From an uncultured Luteimonas sp. (GTDB lineage: Bacteria; Pseudomonadota; Gammaproteobacteria; Xanthomonadales; Xanthomonadaceae), in contig CAKTDC010000004.1 in NCBI GenBank assembly GCA_934541015.1, positions 1 to 64,000 of the forward strand: a stretch of 64,000 bases of DNA. The letters run 5' to 3'. The notes under the pieces are model-generated. The model saw nothing but the letters and a program-made list of their open reading frames with translations, was not told where the DNA came from and made no database searches. Position 1 is the first letter of the stretch; the number at the start of each line of letters is the position of its first letter. This document shows positions 17,904-25,748 of this stretch, piece by piece. Position numbers and translations under genes: made by a program.

Positions 17904-19192
17904 GCGGACTGCTGTGGCAGAAGCCCGGCGTGGCGGTGGACGCACAGATCCAGCGCTTCCTTGCCGGCGACGACGTCATTCTCGACCGCGAGTTCTTCCT
18001 GCACGACATCGCCGCCAGCGGCGCGCATGCAGAGGGCCTGCAGCGCATCGGCATCCTCTCGGAGGACGAGCTTGCCGGCCTGAAGCGCGAGCTGGCGCAG
18101 CTGGCCGACGACTTCCGCGCCGGCGCCTTCGTCCTGGACGAGCGCTACGAGGACGGTCATTCGGCGATCGAGGCGCGCCTGACCGAGCGCCTGGGCGATG
18201 CCGGGCGCAAGATCCACACCGGCCGCAGCCGCAACGACCAGGTCCTCGTCGCCACCCGCCTGTGGCTGAAGCAGAGGCTTGCGCGGGTTGCGGCGCTGTC
18301 GAAGGAGATTGCGAAGGTCGCGCTCGACCGCGCGCAGGCCGAGCGCGACCTGCCGGTCCCCGGCTACACCCATATCCAGCGCGCCGTGGTGTCTTCGGCG
18401 GGCATGTGGTGGGCCGGCTGGGCCGAGGCGTTCATCGACGACGCGGTCCGCGCCGCCGGCACGCTGGAACTGGTCGACGCCAACCCGCTGGGCACCGCCG
18501 CCGGCTACGGTGTCAACCTGAAGCTCGATCGCGAACACACCACGCAGGCGCTCGGCTTCGCGCGGATGCAGGTGTCGCCGGTCTATGCGCAGCTGTCGCG
18601 CGGCAAGTTCGAACTGGCCGCGCTGGAGGCGCTGGGCAGCGCCACGCTCGACCTGCGCCGCATCGCCTGGGACCTGTCGCTGTTCACCAGCGCCGAGTTC
18701 GGCTTCGTCACGCTGCCGGCGCAGTACACCACCGGCAGCTCGATCATGCCCAACAAGCGCAATCCGGACGTGATCGAACTGATGCGCGCCACCCACGCCA
18801 GCGTGGCCGCCGCGCGCACCGAGATCGAGCAGCTGCTGTCGCTGCCCTCGGGCTACCACCGCGACCTGCAGTCGTCCAAGGGCGCGATCTTCCACGGCTT
18901 CGGCCGCGGCCTGGCCGCGCTGGAGCTGCTGCCGGCGCTGCTGGGCAACCTCGAATGGCGCCAGGACCGGCTGCGCGCGGCGATCGACTCGGGCATGTAC
19001 GCCACCGACGTCGCCGTCGAGGCGGCGGTCGCCGGCGTGCCGTTCCGCGAAGCGTACAGGGCTGCGGCGGCTTCGGCCGATACCGCCGGGCAGGGGCGCA
19101 CGCCCGAAGGCAGCCTCGCCGCGCGCGTCTCGCCGGGCGCGGCCGCGGACCTGCGGCTGGACGCGCTGCGCGCCCGCTTGGAGGCGCTGTGA
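17900..19192 (+). CDS. argH: Argininosuccinate lyase
   Basis: 430 residues, fumarase/aspartase superfamily. Cleaves argininosuccinate to arginine and fumarate, the last step. Landmarks are [23 protein letters not shown] and the signature [16 protein letters not shown] with the catalytic-loop Ser. About 40 residues shorter than E. coli ArgH. ATG overlaps the argC stop, and its own stop overlaps the GTG of the YCII gene. Confidence 0.96.
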   Translation: MSGLLWQKPGVAVDAQIQRFLAGDDVILDREFFLHDIAASGAHAEGLQRIGILSEDELAGLKRELAQLADDFRAGAFVLDERYEDGHSAIEARLTERLGDAGRKIHTGRSRNDQVLVATRLWLKQRLARVAALSKEIAKVALDRAQAERDLPVPGYTHIQRAVVSSAGMWWAGWAEAFIDDAVRAAGTLELVDANPLGTAAGYGVNLKLDREHTTQALGFARMQVSPVYAQLSRGKFELAALEALGSATLDLRRIAWDLSLFTSAEFGFVTLPAQYTTGSSIMPNKRNPDVIELMRATHASVAAARTEIEQLLSLPSGYHRDLQSSKGAIFHGFGRGLAALELLPALLGNLEWRQDRLRAAIDSGMYATDVAVEAAVAGVPFREAYRAAAASADTAGQGRTPEGSLAARVSPGAAADLRLDALRARLEAL

Positions 19193-19455
19193 CCGCGGCG
19201 ACGCGCTACCTCGTGCTGCTGATGCGGCGCCCCGGCTTTGACGAGGCACTGGTGGCGCCGCACATCGCCTTCCTCGACGGACTGCGCGCGCAGGGCCTGC
19301 TGGAGTTGAACGGCGGCTTCAGCGATCGCAGCGGCGGCGCCTACCTGCTGCGCGGGCCGGCCAGCCTCGACGACGCCCGGGCGATCGTCGCGCGCGATCC
19401 GCTGGCGATCCACGGCGCATCCGACATCGTCGTCCACGAATGGAACAGCCGCTGA
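19189..19455 (+). CDS. YCII-related domain protein
   Basis: 88 residues from a GTG that overlaps the argH stop (GTGA). [31 protein letters not shown] and [23 protein letters not shown] are typical of the YciI dimeric alpha-beta fold. Some members are small hydrolases or dehydrochlorinase-like enzymes; most have no known role. Conserved His25-type residue (APHIAFL) is present. Tight packing between argH and proB suggests co-translation, but no amino-acid role can be read from the sequence. Confidence 0.82.
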   Translation: MTAATRYLVLLMRRPGFDEALVAPHIAFLDGLRAQGLLELNGGFSDRSGGAYLLRGPASLDDARAIVARDPLAIHGASDIVVHEWNSR

Positions 19456-19459
19456 GCCC

Positions 19460-20602
19460 ATGAGCGCACACGCCTTCTCCGAGCAGCAGCTGCCACCCTG
19501 GCGCCGCGCCGTGCTCAAGGTCGGCAGCAGCCTGCTGGCGGCGAACGGGGGAGGTCTGTCGGCCACGCACGCGCAGGCGCTCGCGGACTTCGTGACCGCC
19601 TCGCGCGGCCAGGGGCGGGAGGTGGTGGTGGTCTCGTCGGGCGCGGTCGCGGCCGGGCGCGCGATCATGCGCGAGGAGCCGCAGGCCGGCGCGGAGATGG
19701 CCGAGCGCCAGGCGCTGGCCGCGCTCGGCCAGGCGCGCCTGATCGGCTTCTGGCAGGGCCTGCTCGACCGTCCGGTGGCGCAGGTGCTGCTGACCCACGA
19801 CGACCTGCGCAACCGGCGCCGCTATCTCAACGCGCGCGCCACGCTGTCGGCGCTGCTGCGCCATCGCGTGATCCCGGTGGTGAACGAGAACGACACCGTC
19901 TCGGTGGACGAACTCAAGCTCGGCGACAACGACAATCTCGCCGCGATCGTCGCCGCCCTGGTCGACGCCGACGTACTGTTCATCGCCACCGACATCGACG
20001 GCCTCTACAACGCCGACCCGCGGCTGCACGCGGACGCGCGCCCGGTGCCGGTGGTGTCCCGGCTGACCGCGGAGCTGCTGTCCGCGGCGGGAGGGGCGGG
20101 CAGTGCGGTCGGCACCGGCGGCATGCGCACCAAGCTCGAGGCGGCGCAGCGTGCCTCCTCCGCGGGCGTGGCCACGGTGCTGTTCAACGGCACCCGTGCC
20201 GGCGTGCTCGAAGACCTGGCGCGCGATCGCCTGCGCGGCACCCGCATCCACGCCCTGCGCAGCCGCCTGGCGGTGCGCAAGCACTGGCTGCAGAACACGC
20301 CGGCCGAGCCGGGCGGAGTCGTCGTTGATGCCGGTGCCGCCAACGCCCTGATCGAACGCGGTGCTTCGCTGCTGCCCGGCGGCGTGGTGACCGCCGAAGG
20401 CGGTTTCCGCCGCGGCGACGTGGTGGAGGTGCTGCTGGACGGCGGCAGCGGGCCGCAGCGCCGCATCGCCCGCGGCATCGCCCAGTATTCGGCGGACGAC
20501 GTGCGCCGGATCGCACGCCGGCATTCCAATGACATCCAGGCGGTGCTGGGATACAACTACGGCGGCAACATCATCCACCGCGACGACCTGGCGCTGACGT
20601 GA
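19460..20602 (+). CDS. proB: Glutamate 5-kinase
   Basis: 380 residues: amino-acid-kinase domain (KVGSSLL, VVSSGAVAAGR, VVNENDTV, DIDGLYNADP, GTGGMRTKLEAA) and a C-terminal PUA domain (about 285-380). Phosphorylates glutamate for proline synthesis and is usually feedback-inhibited by proline. Four bases after the YCII gene. Confidence 0.95.
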   Translation: MSAHAFSEQQLPPWRRAVLKVGSSLLAANGGGLSATHAQALADFVTASRGQGREVVVVSSGAVAAGRAIMREEPQAGAEMAERQALAALGQARLIGFWQGLLDRPVAQVLLTHDDLRNRRRYLNARATLSALLRHRVIPVVNENDTVSVDELKLGDNDNLAAIVAALVDADVLFIATDIDGLYNADPRLHADARPVPVVSRLTAELLSAAGGAGSAVGTGGMRTKLEAAQRASSAGVATVLFNGTRAGVLEDLARDRLRGTRIHALRSRLAVRKHWLQNTPAEPGGVVVDAGAANALIERGASLLPGGVVTAEGGFRRGDVVEVLLDGGSGPQRRIARGIAQYSADDVRRIARRHSNDIQAVLGYNYGGNIIHRDDLALT

Positions 20603-20695
20603 CGCGCACGACGCCCTCTCCCCGCGCAACGGCGGCTGGCGCTGCACGGCACGGCCGTGCCGACGTCGTCGCCCATGATCGGAGGTGATACGACA

Positions 20696-21979
20696 ATGAC
20701 GGACTCGATCCGCGACATCGCGCTGCAGTGCCGGGAGGCGGCCCAGGCCGTGGCCGGACTGTCCACGGACGACAAGAACCGGCTGCTGCTGGCGATGGCC
20801 CAGGCGCTGGTCGACGACATCCCTGCGATTCTGGCGGCCAATGCCCGCGACATGGACGCGGCCGCGGAGAAGGGCACCGCCGGAGCGATGCTCGATCGAC
20901 TGAAGCTGGACGCCGCGCGCATCGAGGGCATCGCCGCGGCGGTGCGCGAGGTCGCCGCGCTGCCCGATCCGGTCGGCCAGGTCACCCGCCGCGAAACCCG
21001 CCCCAACGGCATCCTGGTCGAGCGCGTGCGCGCGCCGCTGGGCGTGATCGCGATGATCTACGAAGCGCGCCCCAACGTCACCGCCGACGCCGCCGCGCTG
21101 TGCCTGAAGGCCGGCAACGGCGTGATCCTGCGCGGCGGCAGCGAGGCGATCCACTCCAACACCGCCATCGCCGCCACGCTCGGCCGCGCACTGCGGCAGG
21201 CCGGGGTGCCCGAGGCGGCGCTGACCCTGGTGACCGAACTCTCGCGCGAGACCATGGTCGGGCTGCTGCAGCTCAACGACATCATCGACCTGGCCATTCC
21301 CCGCGGCGGCGAGGGCCTGATCCGCTTCGTCGCCGAGCACGCGCGCGTGCCGGTGATCAAGCACTACAAGGGCGTGTGCCACCTGTTCGTCGACGACACT
21401 GCCGACCAGGAACTGGCGCTGCGCCTGCTGCTCGACGGCAAGGCTTCGCGGCCGGGCGTGTGCAACGCACTGGAGACGCTGCTGGTGCACCGCGACTGCG
21501 CCGCGTCGTTCCTGCCGCGCGCCGCCGAGGCGCTGCGCGCGCGCGGCGTCGAGCTGCGCGGCGACGAAGCCGCGCGCGCGCTGGTCGCCGACATGGCGGC
21601 GGCCAGCGAGGACGACTACGCCGCCGAATACCTCGACCTGATCCTGTCGGTGCGGGTGGTGGAGTCGCTGGATGCGGCCATCGCCCACATCCGCCGCTTC
21701 ACGTCCGACCACACCGAGGTCATCGCCACCGGCGACGACGCCCACGCCGAGCGCTTCGTCAACGCGCTGCGCTCGGCGGTGGTGATGGTGAATGCGTCCT
21801 CGCGGTTCTCCGACGGCGGCGAACTGGGCCTGGGCGCGGAGATCGGCATCTCCACCACGCGGCTGCATTCCTACGGCCCGATGGGGCTGGAGGCGCTGAC
21901 CATCGAACGCTTCGTGGTGCGCGGCGAGGGCCAGGTGCGGCACCCGTCGCTGCTGGAGCCCCGGGGAACCTCCGGATAG
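20696..21979 (+). CDS. proA: Gamma-glutamyl phosphate reductase
   Basis: 427 residues, aldehyde-dehydrogenase fold. Reduces glutamyl phosphate to the semialdehyde. [21 protein letters not shown], the catalytic Cys in [13 protein letters not shown] and the C-terminal [14 protein letters not shown] are typical. The start is fixed by the strongest Shine-Dalgarno in the window, GGAGGTGAT at 20681-20689, seven bases before the ATG; an upstream ATG at 20657 has none. Ends the arg/pro cluster. Confidence 0.95.
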   Translation: MTDSIRDIALQCREAAQAVAGLSTDDKNRLLLAMAQALVDDIPAILAANARDMDAAAEKGTAGAMLDRLKLDAARIEGIAAAVREVAALPDPVGQVTRRETRPNGILVERVRAPLGVIAMIYEARPNVTADAAALCLKAGNGVILRGGSEAIHSNTAIAATLGRALRQAGVPEAALTLVTELSRETMVGLLQLNDIIDLAIPRGGEGLIRFVAEHARVPVIKHYKGVCHLFVDDTADQELALRLLLDGKASRPGVCNALETLLVHRDCAASFLPRAAEALRARGVELRGDEAARALVADMAAASEDDYAAEYLDLILSVRVVESLDAAIAHIRRFTSDHTEVIATGDDAHAERFVNALRSAVVMVNASSRFSDGGELGLGAEIGISTTRLHSYGPMGLEALTIERFVVRGEGQVRHPSLLEPRGTSG

Positions 21980-22034
21980 CCTTCGCCAGCCCCGCGAAGG
22001 CGAGGGCCCATGGACCTCGCCCGGAGGAAGACCA

Positions 22035-22058
22035 GGGTGTCAAACGACACCCGGTTTC
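22035..22058 (+). terminator. Weak terminator-like hairpin after proA
   Basis: Perfect 7-bp stem GGGTGTC-AAAC-GACACCC followed by GGTTTCAC, 55 bases after the proA stop. The T-tract is short. Confidence 0.45.
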
Positions 22059-22077
22059 ACGCGTTATGGCGACACCG

Positions 22078-22212
22078 AGGGAACCTCTGAACAACTCGCT
22101 TTTGATCGTCATTCCCGCGAAGGCGGGAATCCATGGACTCTGATTTTCAACGGGTTGACGTCCATGGATCCCCGCCTTCGCGGGGATGACGGTAGTTGTT
22201 CAGAGGCTCCCT
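22078..22212. mobile_element. 135-bp MITE-like element with dRS3-like core
   Basis: Terminal inverted repeats of 18 bp: AGGGAACCTCTGAACAAC (22078-22095) and GTTGTTCAGAGGCTCCCT (22195-22212), 17/18 match. Inside is ATTCCCGCGAAGGCGGGAAT (22111-22130), which is exactly the ATTCCC-N8-GGGAAT form of the Neisseria dRS3 repeat, then CGGGTTGACG and an inverted second arm. Best-preserved copy of the family in this window; no open frame. Confidence 0.85.
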
Positions 22213-22303
22213 GGATTTACGCACTCCGGGGTCGGGTTGGGGGGCGGGTTGTCGAGACCGTCCCAGGCGGTTTTGCCGGCGCCTGCGGGGCGTCCGCCGC
22301 GGC

Positions 22304-22867
22304 TCAGGCCCAGACGTGCTCGTACACGATGGTCGCGCCCACCACGATCAGGATCACGCCGCCCAGCACCTCGGCGCGGCGGCCGATGAGCGCCCCGAGC
22401 GCGCTGCCCGTCAGGATCCCGAGCGTGACCATGGCGAAGGTGCACAGGCCGATGGTGGCGGCCACCGCCAGGATATTGACCTCGACGAAGGCCAGGCCCA
22501 CGCCCACGGCCATCGCGTCGATGCTGGTCGCCAGCCCGGCCAGCGCCAGCGTCCACAGGCCGCTGCGGCGCGGACGACCATGGTCTGCCCCGGCGCCGCG
22601 CGTGGCCTTCCAGATCATGTGCAGGCCGAGTCCGGAGAGCAGGGCGAAAGCGATCCAGTGATCCCAGGCCTCGATGTGGCGTTCGGCGGCCGAACCCAGC
22701 AGCCAGCCCACCAGCGGGGTGATCGCCTCGACCGTGCCGAACACCAGCCCGGCGCGCAGCGCCTCGGCCCGGCGCGGCCCCGACATCGCCGCGCCGCGGC
22801 CGATGGCGGCGGCGAACGCGTCGGTGGACATGGCCAGGGCCAGCAGGAGGATCGAAACCGGATGCAT
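22304..22867 (-). CDS. mntP: Manganese efflux pump MntP
   Basis: 187-residue inner-membrane protein with six hydrophobic segments in two similar halves. The [16 protein letters not shown] and [16 protein letters not shown] motifs with their conserved Asp are the metal-site signatures of MntP. Exports Mn2+ and is expected to be switched on by high manganese, consistent with the riboswitch directly upstream. The ATG at 22867 gives the usual MntP length. Confidence 0.96.
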   Translation of the reverse strand: MHPVSILLLALAMSTDAFAAAIGRGAAMSGPRRAEALRAGLVFGTVEAITPLVGWLLGSAAERHIEAWDHWIAFALLSGLGLHMIWKATRGAGADHGRPRRSGLWTLALAGLATSIDAMAVGVGLAFVEVNILAVAATIGLCTFAMVTLGILTGSALGALIGRRAEVLGGVILIVVGATIVYEHVWA

Positions 22868-22944
22868 CGGGTGGGGAACCTGTCCGGCCTGGCTGCGACG
22901 CGACGGACCCTGCGCTCCCGGCCTGGATGGCGCGCAGGGTCCGC

Positions 22945-23050
22945 TGGTCTCGCCAACCACGTGGTCGCGCCCGCCATGGCCGGTTCAGGCCAAGCATGTT
23001 GACGGACGCGCTTCCGCGGAGCGCGGAAGCAGGCTACTCCCCAAGGGAAG
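22945..23050 (-). ncRNA. yybP-ykoY (Mn2+) riboswitch
   Basis: Reading the minus strand, the conserved blocks come in the right order: GGGGAGTAG (23042-23034), GTCAACATGCTT (23003-22992) and GGCGAGACC (22954-22946), with stems between them. This class binds Mn2+ and turns on exporters such as mntP, which follows. Just after it lies a strong hairpin, GGACCCTGCGC/GCGCAGGGTCC (about 22943-22908), that lacks a clear U-run, so the switch may act on translation or through a non-canonical terminator. Confidence 0.93.
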
Positions 23051-23076
23051 GGCGGACGCCGCAGCGTCCGGCGCGT

Positions 23077-23082
23077 ATTGTA
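23077..23082 (-). promoter_or_regulatory. -10-like hexamer TACAAT for the mntP leader
   Basis: TACAAT on the minus strand, about 27 bases upstream of the riboswitch. No good -35 seen. Confidence 0.45.
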
Positions 23083-23196
23083 CCGTTGCGGCTGCGCGGG
23101 GAGCCGGACGGGAGGGCATGGCGGCGATGCGGCCGCATTCCGGTGCGCAGTGCGTGTATCCCCGGACCGGTGCCCGCGAACACCCCCGGAAACGCG

Positions 23197-23220
23197 AAAA
23201 GCCGGCCCAGGGCCGGCTTT
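23197..23220 (-). terminator. Terminator downstream of tRNA-Pro
   Basis: AAAGCCGGCCC-A-GGGCCGGCTTT, a near-perfect stem with A/T ends on both sides, so it could work in both directions. On the minus strand it follows the tRNA by 13 bases and ends in TTTTCG. Confidence 0.85.
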
Positions 23221-23233
23221 CCACTGAATCGAC

Positions 23234-23310
<77 letters not shown>

Positions 23311-23327
23311 ACTTGGGTAAGCCCCCT

Positions 23328-23357
23328 ATTCTAGGGAATCGGGGTGCCCGCGGGCAA
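23328..23357 (-). promoter_or_regulatory. Sigma70-type promoter of tRNA-Pro
   Basis: TTGCCC (23357-23352), 18-bp spacer, TAGAAT (23333-23328), ending 17 bases before the tRNA 5' end. Confidence 0.6.
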
Positions 23358-23383
23358 GGCCCCCGGCCCGCAAAAAGACCGGG

Positions 23384-24124
23384 TCAGTCGCGCACGTGGG
23401 CCAGTTCGGCCAGGGCGTCGATGTCCAGGATCTCCACGCGCTGGGGATCGGGCAGGGCGATCAGCGCCTGTCCGCGCAGGCGGGTGAAGCTGCGGCTGAC
23501 CGTCTCGATGGTCAGGCCGAGGTGGTCGGCGATGTCGCTGCGTCCCATCGGCAGCTCGATGGCGTCGCCGGGGATGCCGTTCTCGCGGTAGCGCCTGCGC
23601 AGGCGCAGCAGGAAGCCCGCCAGCCGCTCCAGCGGCGACAACCGCGCCAGCATCAGCATCGCGTCCTGGGCGTCGTCCAGGCTGATGCAGGCGCGCTCGA
23701 GCATCTTGTGCTCGAGCTTCGGGAAGCGCTCGCGCAGCCTGCGGATCTCGTCCATGTCGAAGACGCAGGCGGTGCTCGGCACCACCGCCTCGATGTTGTA
23801 GCGGTAGAACTGCGCCTCGCTCAGGCCGATGAAATCGCCAGGGAGCATGAACTCGACCACCTGGCGGCGGGCGTCGGGCAGCATCCGCACCAGCCGGAGC
23901 ATGCCGCCGGTGACGCTGTAGGCGCTGCGGCAGGGCTGCCCGCTGCGGGCGAGGACGCCGCCGGCGGGAACCGTCAGCTTGCCCGCGTAGCGTTCCAGCT
24001 CGTCCAGCTCGTCGGCGCTGAGCGCCGAACACACCGCCAGGCCGTACGCCGAGCACTGCTGGCAGTCGGCGGGGGTCGGCAGTTTCGGGTTCTGCCTGCA
24101 GGGGGCGAGATTGGGGGCTGGCAT
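23384..24124 (-). CDS. fnr: FNR/CRP-family anaerobic transcription regulator
   Basis: 246 residues: N-terminal cysteine cluster, cyclic-nucleotide-fold sensor domain, dimer helix and HTH. Cys21, Cys24 and Cys32 plus Cys120 match the four [4Fe-4S] ligands of FNR/Anr, though the third spacing (C-x7-C) is longer than in E. coli. The recognition helix has TIETVSRSF, the ExxSR pattern that reads TTGAT-N4-ATCAA. Oxygen should destroy the cluster and switch it off. A perfect FNR box lies upstream of nrdD in this same window. Divergent from hisS. Confidence 0.9.
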   Translation of the reverse strand: MPAPNLAPCRQNPKLPTPADCQQCSAYGLAVCSALSADELDELERYAGKLTVPAGGVLARSGQPCRSAYSVTGGMLRLVRMLPDARRQVVEFMLPGDFIGLSEAQFYRYNIEAVVPSTACVFDMDEIRRLRERFPKLEHKMLERACISLDDAQDAMLMLARLSPLERLAGFLLRLRRRYRENGIPGDAIELPMGRSDIADHLGLTIETVSRSFTRLRGQALIALPDPQRVEILDIDALAELAHVRD

Positions 24125-24144
24125 CGGCTTTTCTCCCGGGGCCG

Positions 24145-24150
24145 ATTGTA
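24145..24150 (-). promoter_or_regulatory. -10-like hexamer TACAAT for fnr
   Basis: TACAAT in GGTTACAATCGG on the minus strand, 20 bases before the ATG; a GGGAGAAAAG ribosome-site region follows. Confidence 0.45.
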
Positions 24151-24171
24151 ACCCGGGCCCGGCCGGTTCGC

Positions 24172-24186
24172 GGGACGAATCGTCCC
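24172..24186. promoter_or_regulatory. Perfect 15-bp palindrome in the fnr-hisS divergent region
   Basis: GGGACGA-A-TCGTCCC, seven-base arms about a single central base, lying between the -10 elements of fnr and hisS. Could be an operator for either gene. It is not an FNR box. Confidence 0.35.
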
Positions 24187-24202
24187 GGCGGGAGCTCCCG
24201 GA

Positions 24203-24208
24203 TAGAAT
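24203..24208 (+). promoter_or_regulatory. -10-like hexamer TAGAAT for hisS
   Basis: TAGAAT in GGATAGAATGG, 30 bases before the hisS ATG. Confidence 0.45.
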
Positions 24209-24238
24209 GGAACGCTTCACCCGCATCGAGCCGGCAGC

Positions 24239-25621
24239 ATGATCAAGCCCCGCACCCCCCCAGGCACGATGGAACTGCTGCCGCGCGACCAGATCGCGTT
24301 CCAGCGCATGCTCGACACCATCCGTCGCACCTTCGAGGGTTTCGGTTTCCTGCCGGTCGAGACGCCGGTGTTCGAACTGTCCGAGGTGCTGCTGACCAAG
24401 ACCGGCGGCGAGACCGAGCGGCAGGTGTATTTCGTGCAGTCCACCGGCGCGCTGGAGAAGGCCGCCGAAGGCCTGCCCGAGCTGGCCCTGCGCTTCGACC
24501 TGACCGTGCCGCTGGCGCGCTATGTCGCCGAGCACGAGCACGACCTGGCGTTCCCGTTCCGCCGCTACCAGATGCAGCGCGTGTACCGCGGCGAGCGCGC
24601 CCAGCGCGGCCGCTTCCGCGAGTTCTACCAGTGCGATATCGACGTGATCGGCAAGGACGCGCTGTCGATCCGCCACGACGCCGAGATCCCGGCGGTGATC
24701 CACGCGGTCTTCGCGGCGCTGGACATCGGCGATTTCACCATCCGCTTCAACAACCGCAAGCTGCTGCGCGGGTACTTCGAAGGGCAGGGCATCGCCGCCG
24801 AGGCGCAGATCCCGGTGCTGCGCGAGATCGACAAGCTCGACAAGCGCGGCGAGGACGCGGTGCGCGCCACCCTGCAGGGCGAGGGTTTCGGCCTGTCGGC
24901 CGAGGTGGTCGACAGGCTGATGGCGTTCTCGCGGGTGCGTTCGGACGGGCACGGGGACGCGCTGGAAAAGCTCGCCGCGCTCGGCCCGGGCACGCCCCTG
25001 TTCGAGGAGGGCAGGGACGAGCTGCGCGAGGTGCTGCAGCGCCTGCGCGCGCTCGGCGTGCCCGAGGCGCGCTACGCGATCAACCTCTCGATCGCGCGCG
25101 GCCTGGACTACTACACCGGCACCGTCTACGAGACCACGCTCGACGCACATCCGCAGATCGGCTCGATCTGTTCGGGCGGCCGCTACGAGAACCTGGCCAG
25201 CCACTACACGAAGTCGAAGCTGCCGGGCGTGGGTATCTCGATCGGCCTGAGCCGGCTGTTCTGGCAGCTGCGCGAGGCGGGCCTGGTCGGCACGGCCGAC
25301 AGCAGCGTCGACGTGCTGGTGTCGCTGCTCGACGACGAGGGGCTGGATCACGCCCTCGCCCTGTCGCAGCAGCTGCGCGCTTCCGGCCTCAACGTGGAGA
25401 CGCAGCTCGAACCGCGCAAGCTTGCGCGCCAGCTGCAGTACGCCGACCGCGCCGGGATCCGCTTCGTGGTGATCCGCGGCAGCGACGAGGCCGCCAAGGG
25501 CGTGGTCTCGGTCAAGGATCTGCGCCGCGGCGAGCAGTTCGAGGTCGGCGAGGGCGAGCTGGGCTCGACCCTGCTGGTCGAGCGCGAGCAGTGGCGGGCG
25601 CTCGGCAAGGCGGGCGGCTAG
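24239..25621 (+). CDS. hisS: Histidyl-tRNA synthetase
   Basis: 460-residue class II synthetase: motif 1 region [12 protein letters not shown], motif 2 [29 protein letters not shown], the histidine-specific [13 protein letters not shown] and motif 3 [12 protein letters not shown], followed by an anticodon-binding domain. The [11 protein letters not shown] segment is also typical. Close to the his biosynthesis operon but separated from it by the ammonia-lyase gene. Confidence 0.97.
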   Translation: MIKPRTPPGTMELLPRDQIAFQRMLDTIRRTFEGFGFLPVETPVFELSEVLLTKTGGETERQVYFVQSTGALEKAAEGLPELALRFDLTVPLARYVAEHEHDLAFPFRRYQMQRVYRGERAQRGRFREFYQCDIDVIGKDALSIRHDAEIPAVIHAVFAALDIGDFTIRFNNRKLLRGYFEGQGIAAEAQIPVLREIDKLDKRGEDAVRATLQGEGFGLSAEVVDRLMAFSRVRSDGHGDALEKLAALGPGTPLFEEGRDELREVLQRLRALGVPEARYAINLSIARGLDYYTGTVYETTLDAHPQIGSICSGGRYENLASHYTKSKLPGVGISIGLSRLFWQLREAGLVGTADSSVDVLVSLLDDEGLDHALALSQQLRASGLNVETQLEPRKLARQLQYADRAGIRFVVIRGSDEAAKGVVSVKDLRRGEQFEVGEGELGSTLLVEREQWRALGKAGG

Positions 25622-25650
25622 TGGCCCGCGCCGGGAGCCTGCGCATCGTC

Positions 25651-25720
25651 ATTCCCGCAAACGCGGGAATCCATCCTGCTTCTTCGCCTCCCGGGCTGCC
25701 GGTTGCGGCAGCCCGCGCTG
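25651..25720. repeat. Solo dRS3-like palindrome plus GC hairpin
   Basis: ATTCCCGCAAACGCGGGAAT (25651-25670) is one arm of the dispersed repeat without its partner. A separate CGGGCTGCC-GGTT-GCGGCAGCCCG-type hairpin follows at about 25697-25720. Together they fill the hisS to lyase gap. Confidence 0.7.
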
Positions 25721-25748
25721 GCGGCAGGAAGGAAGCGGAGCCCGACCA

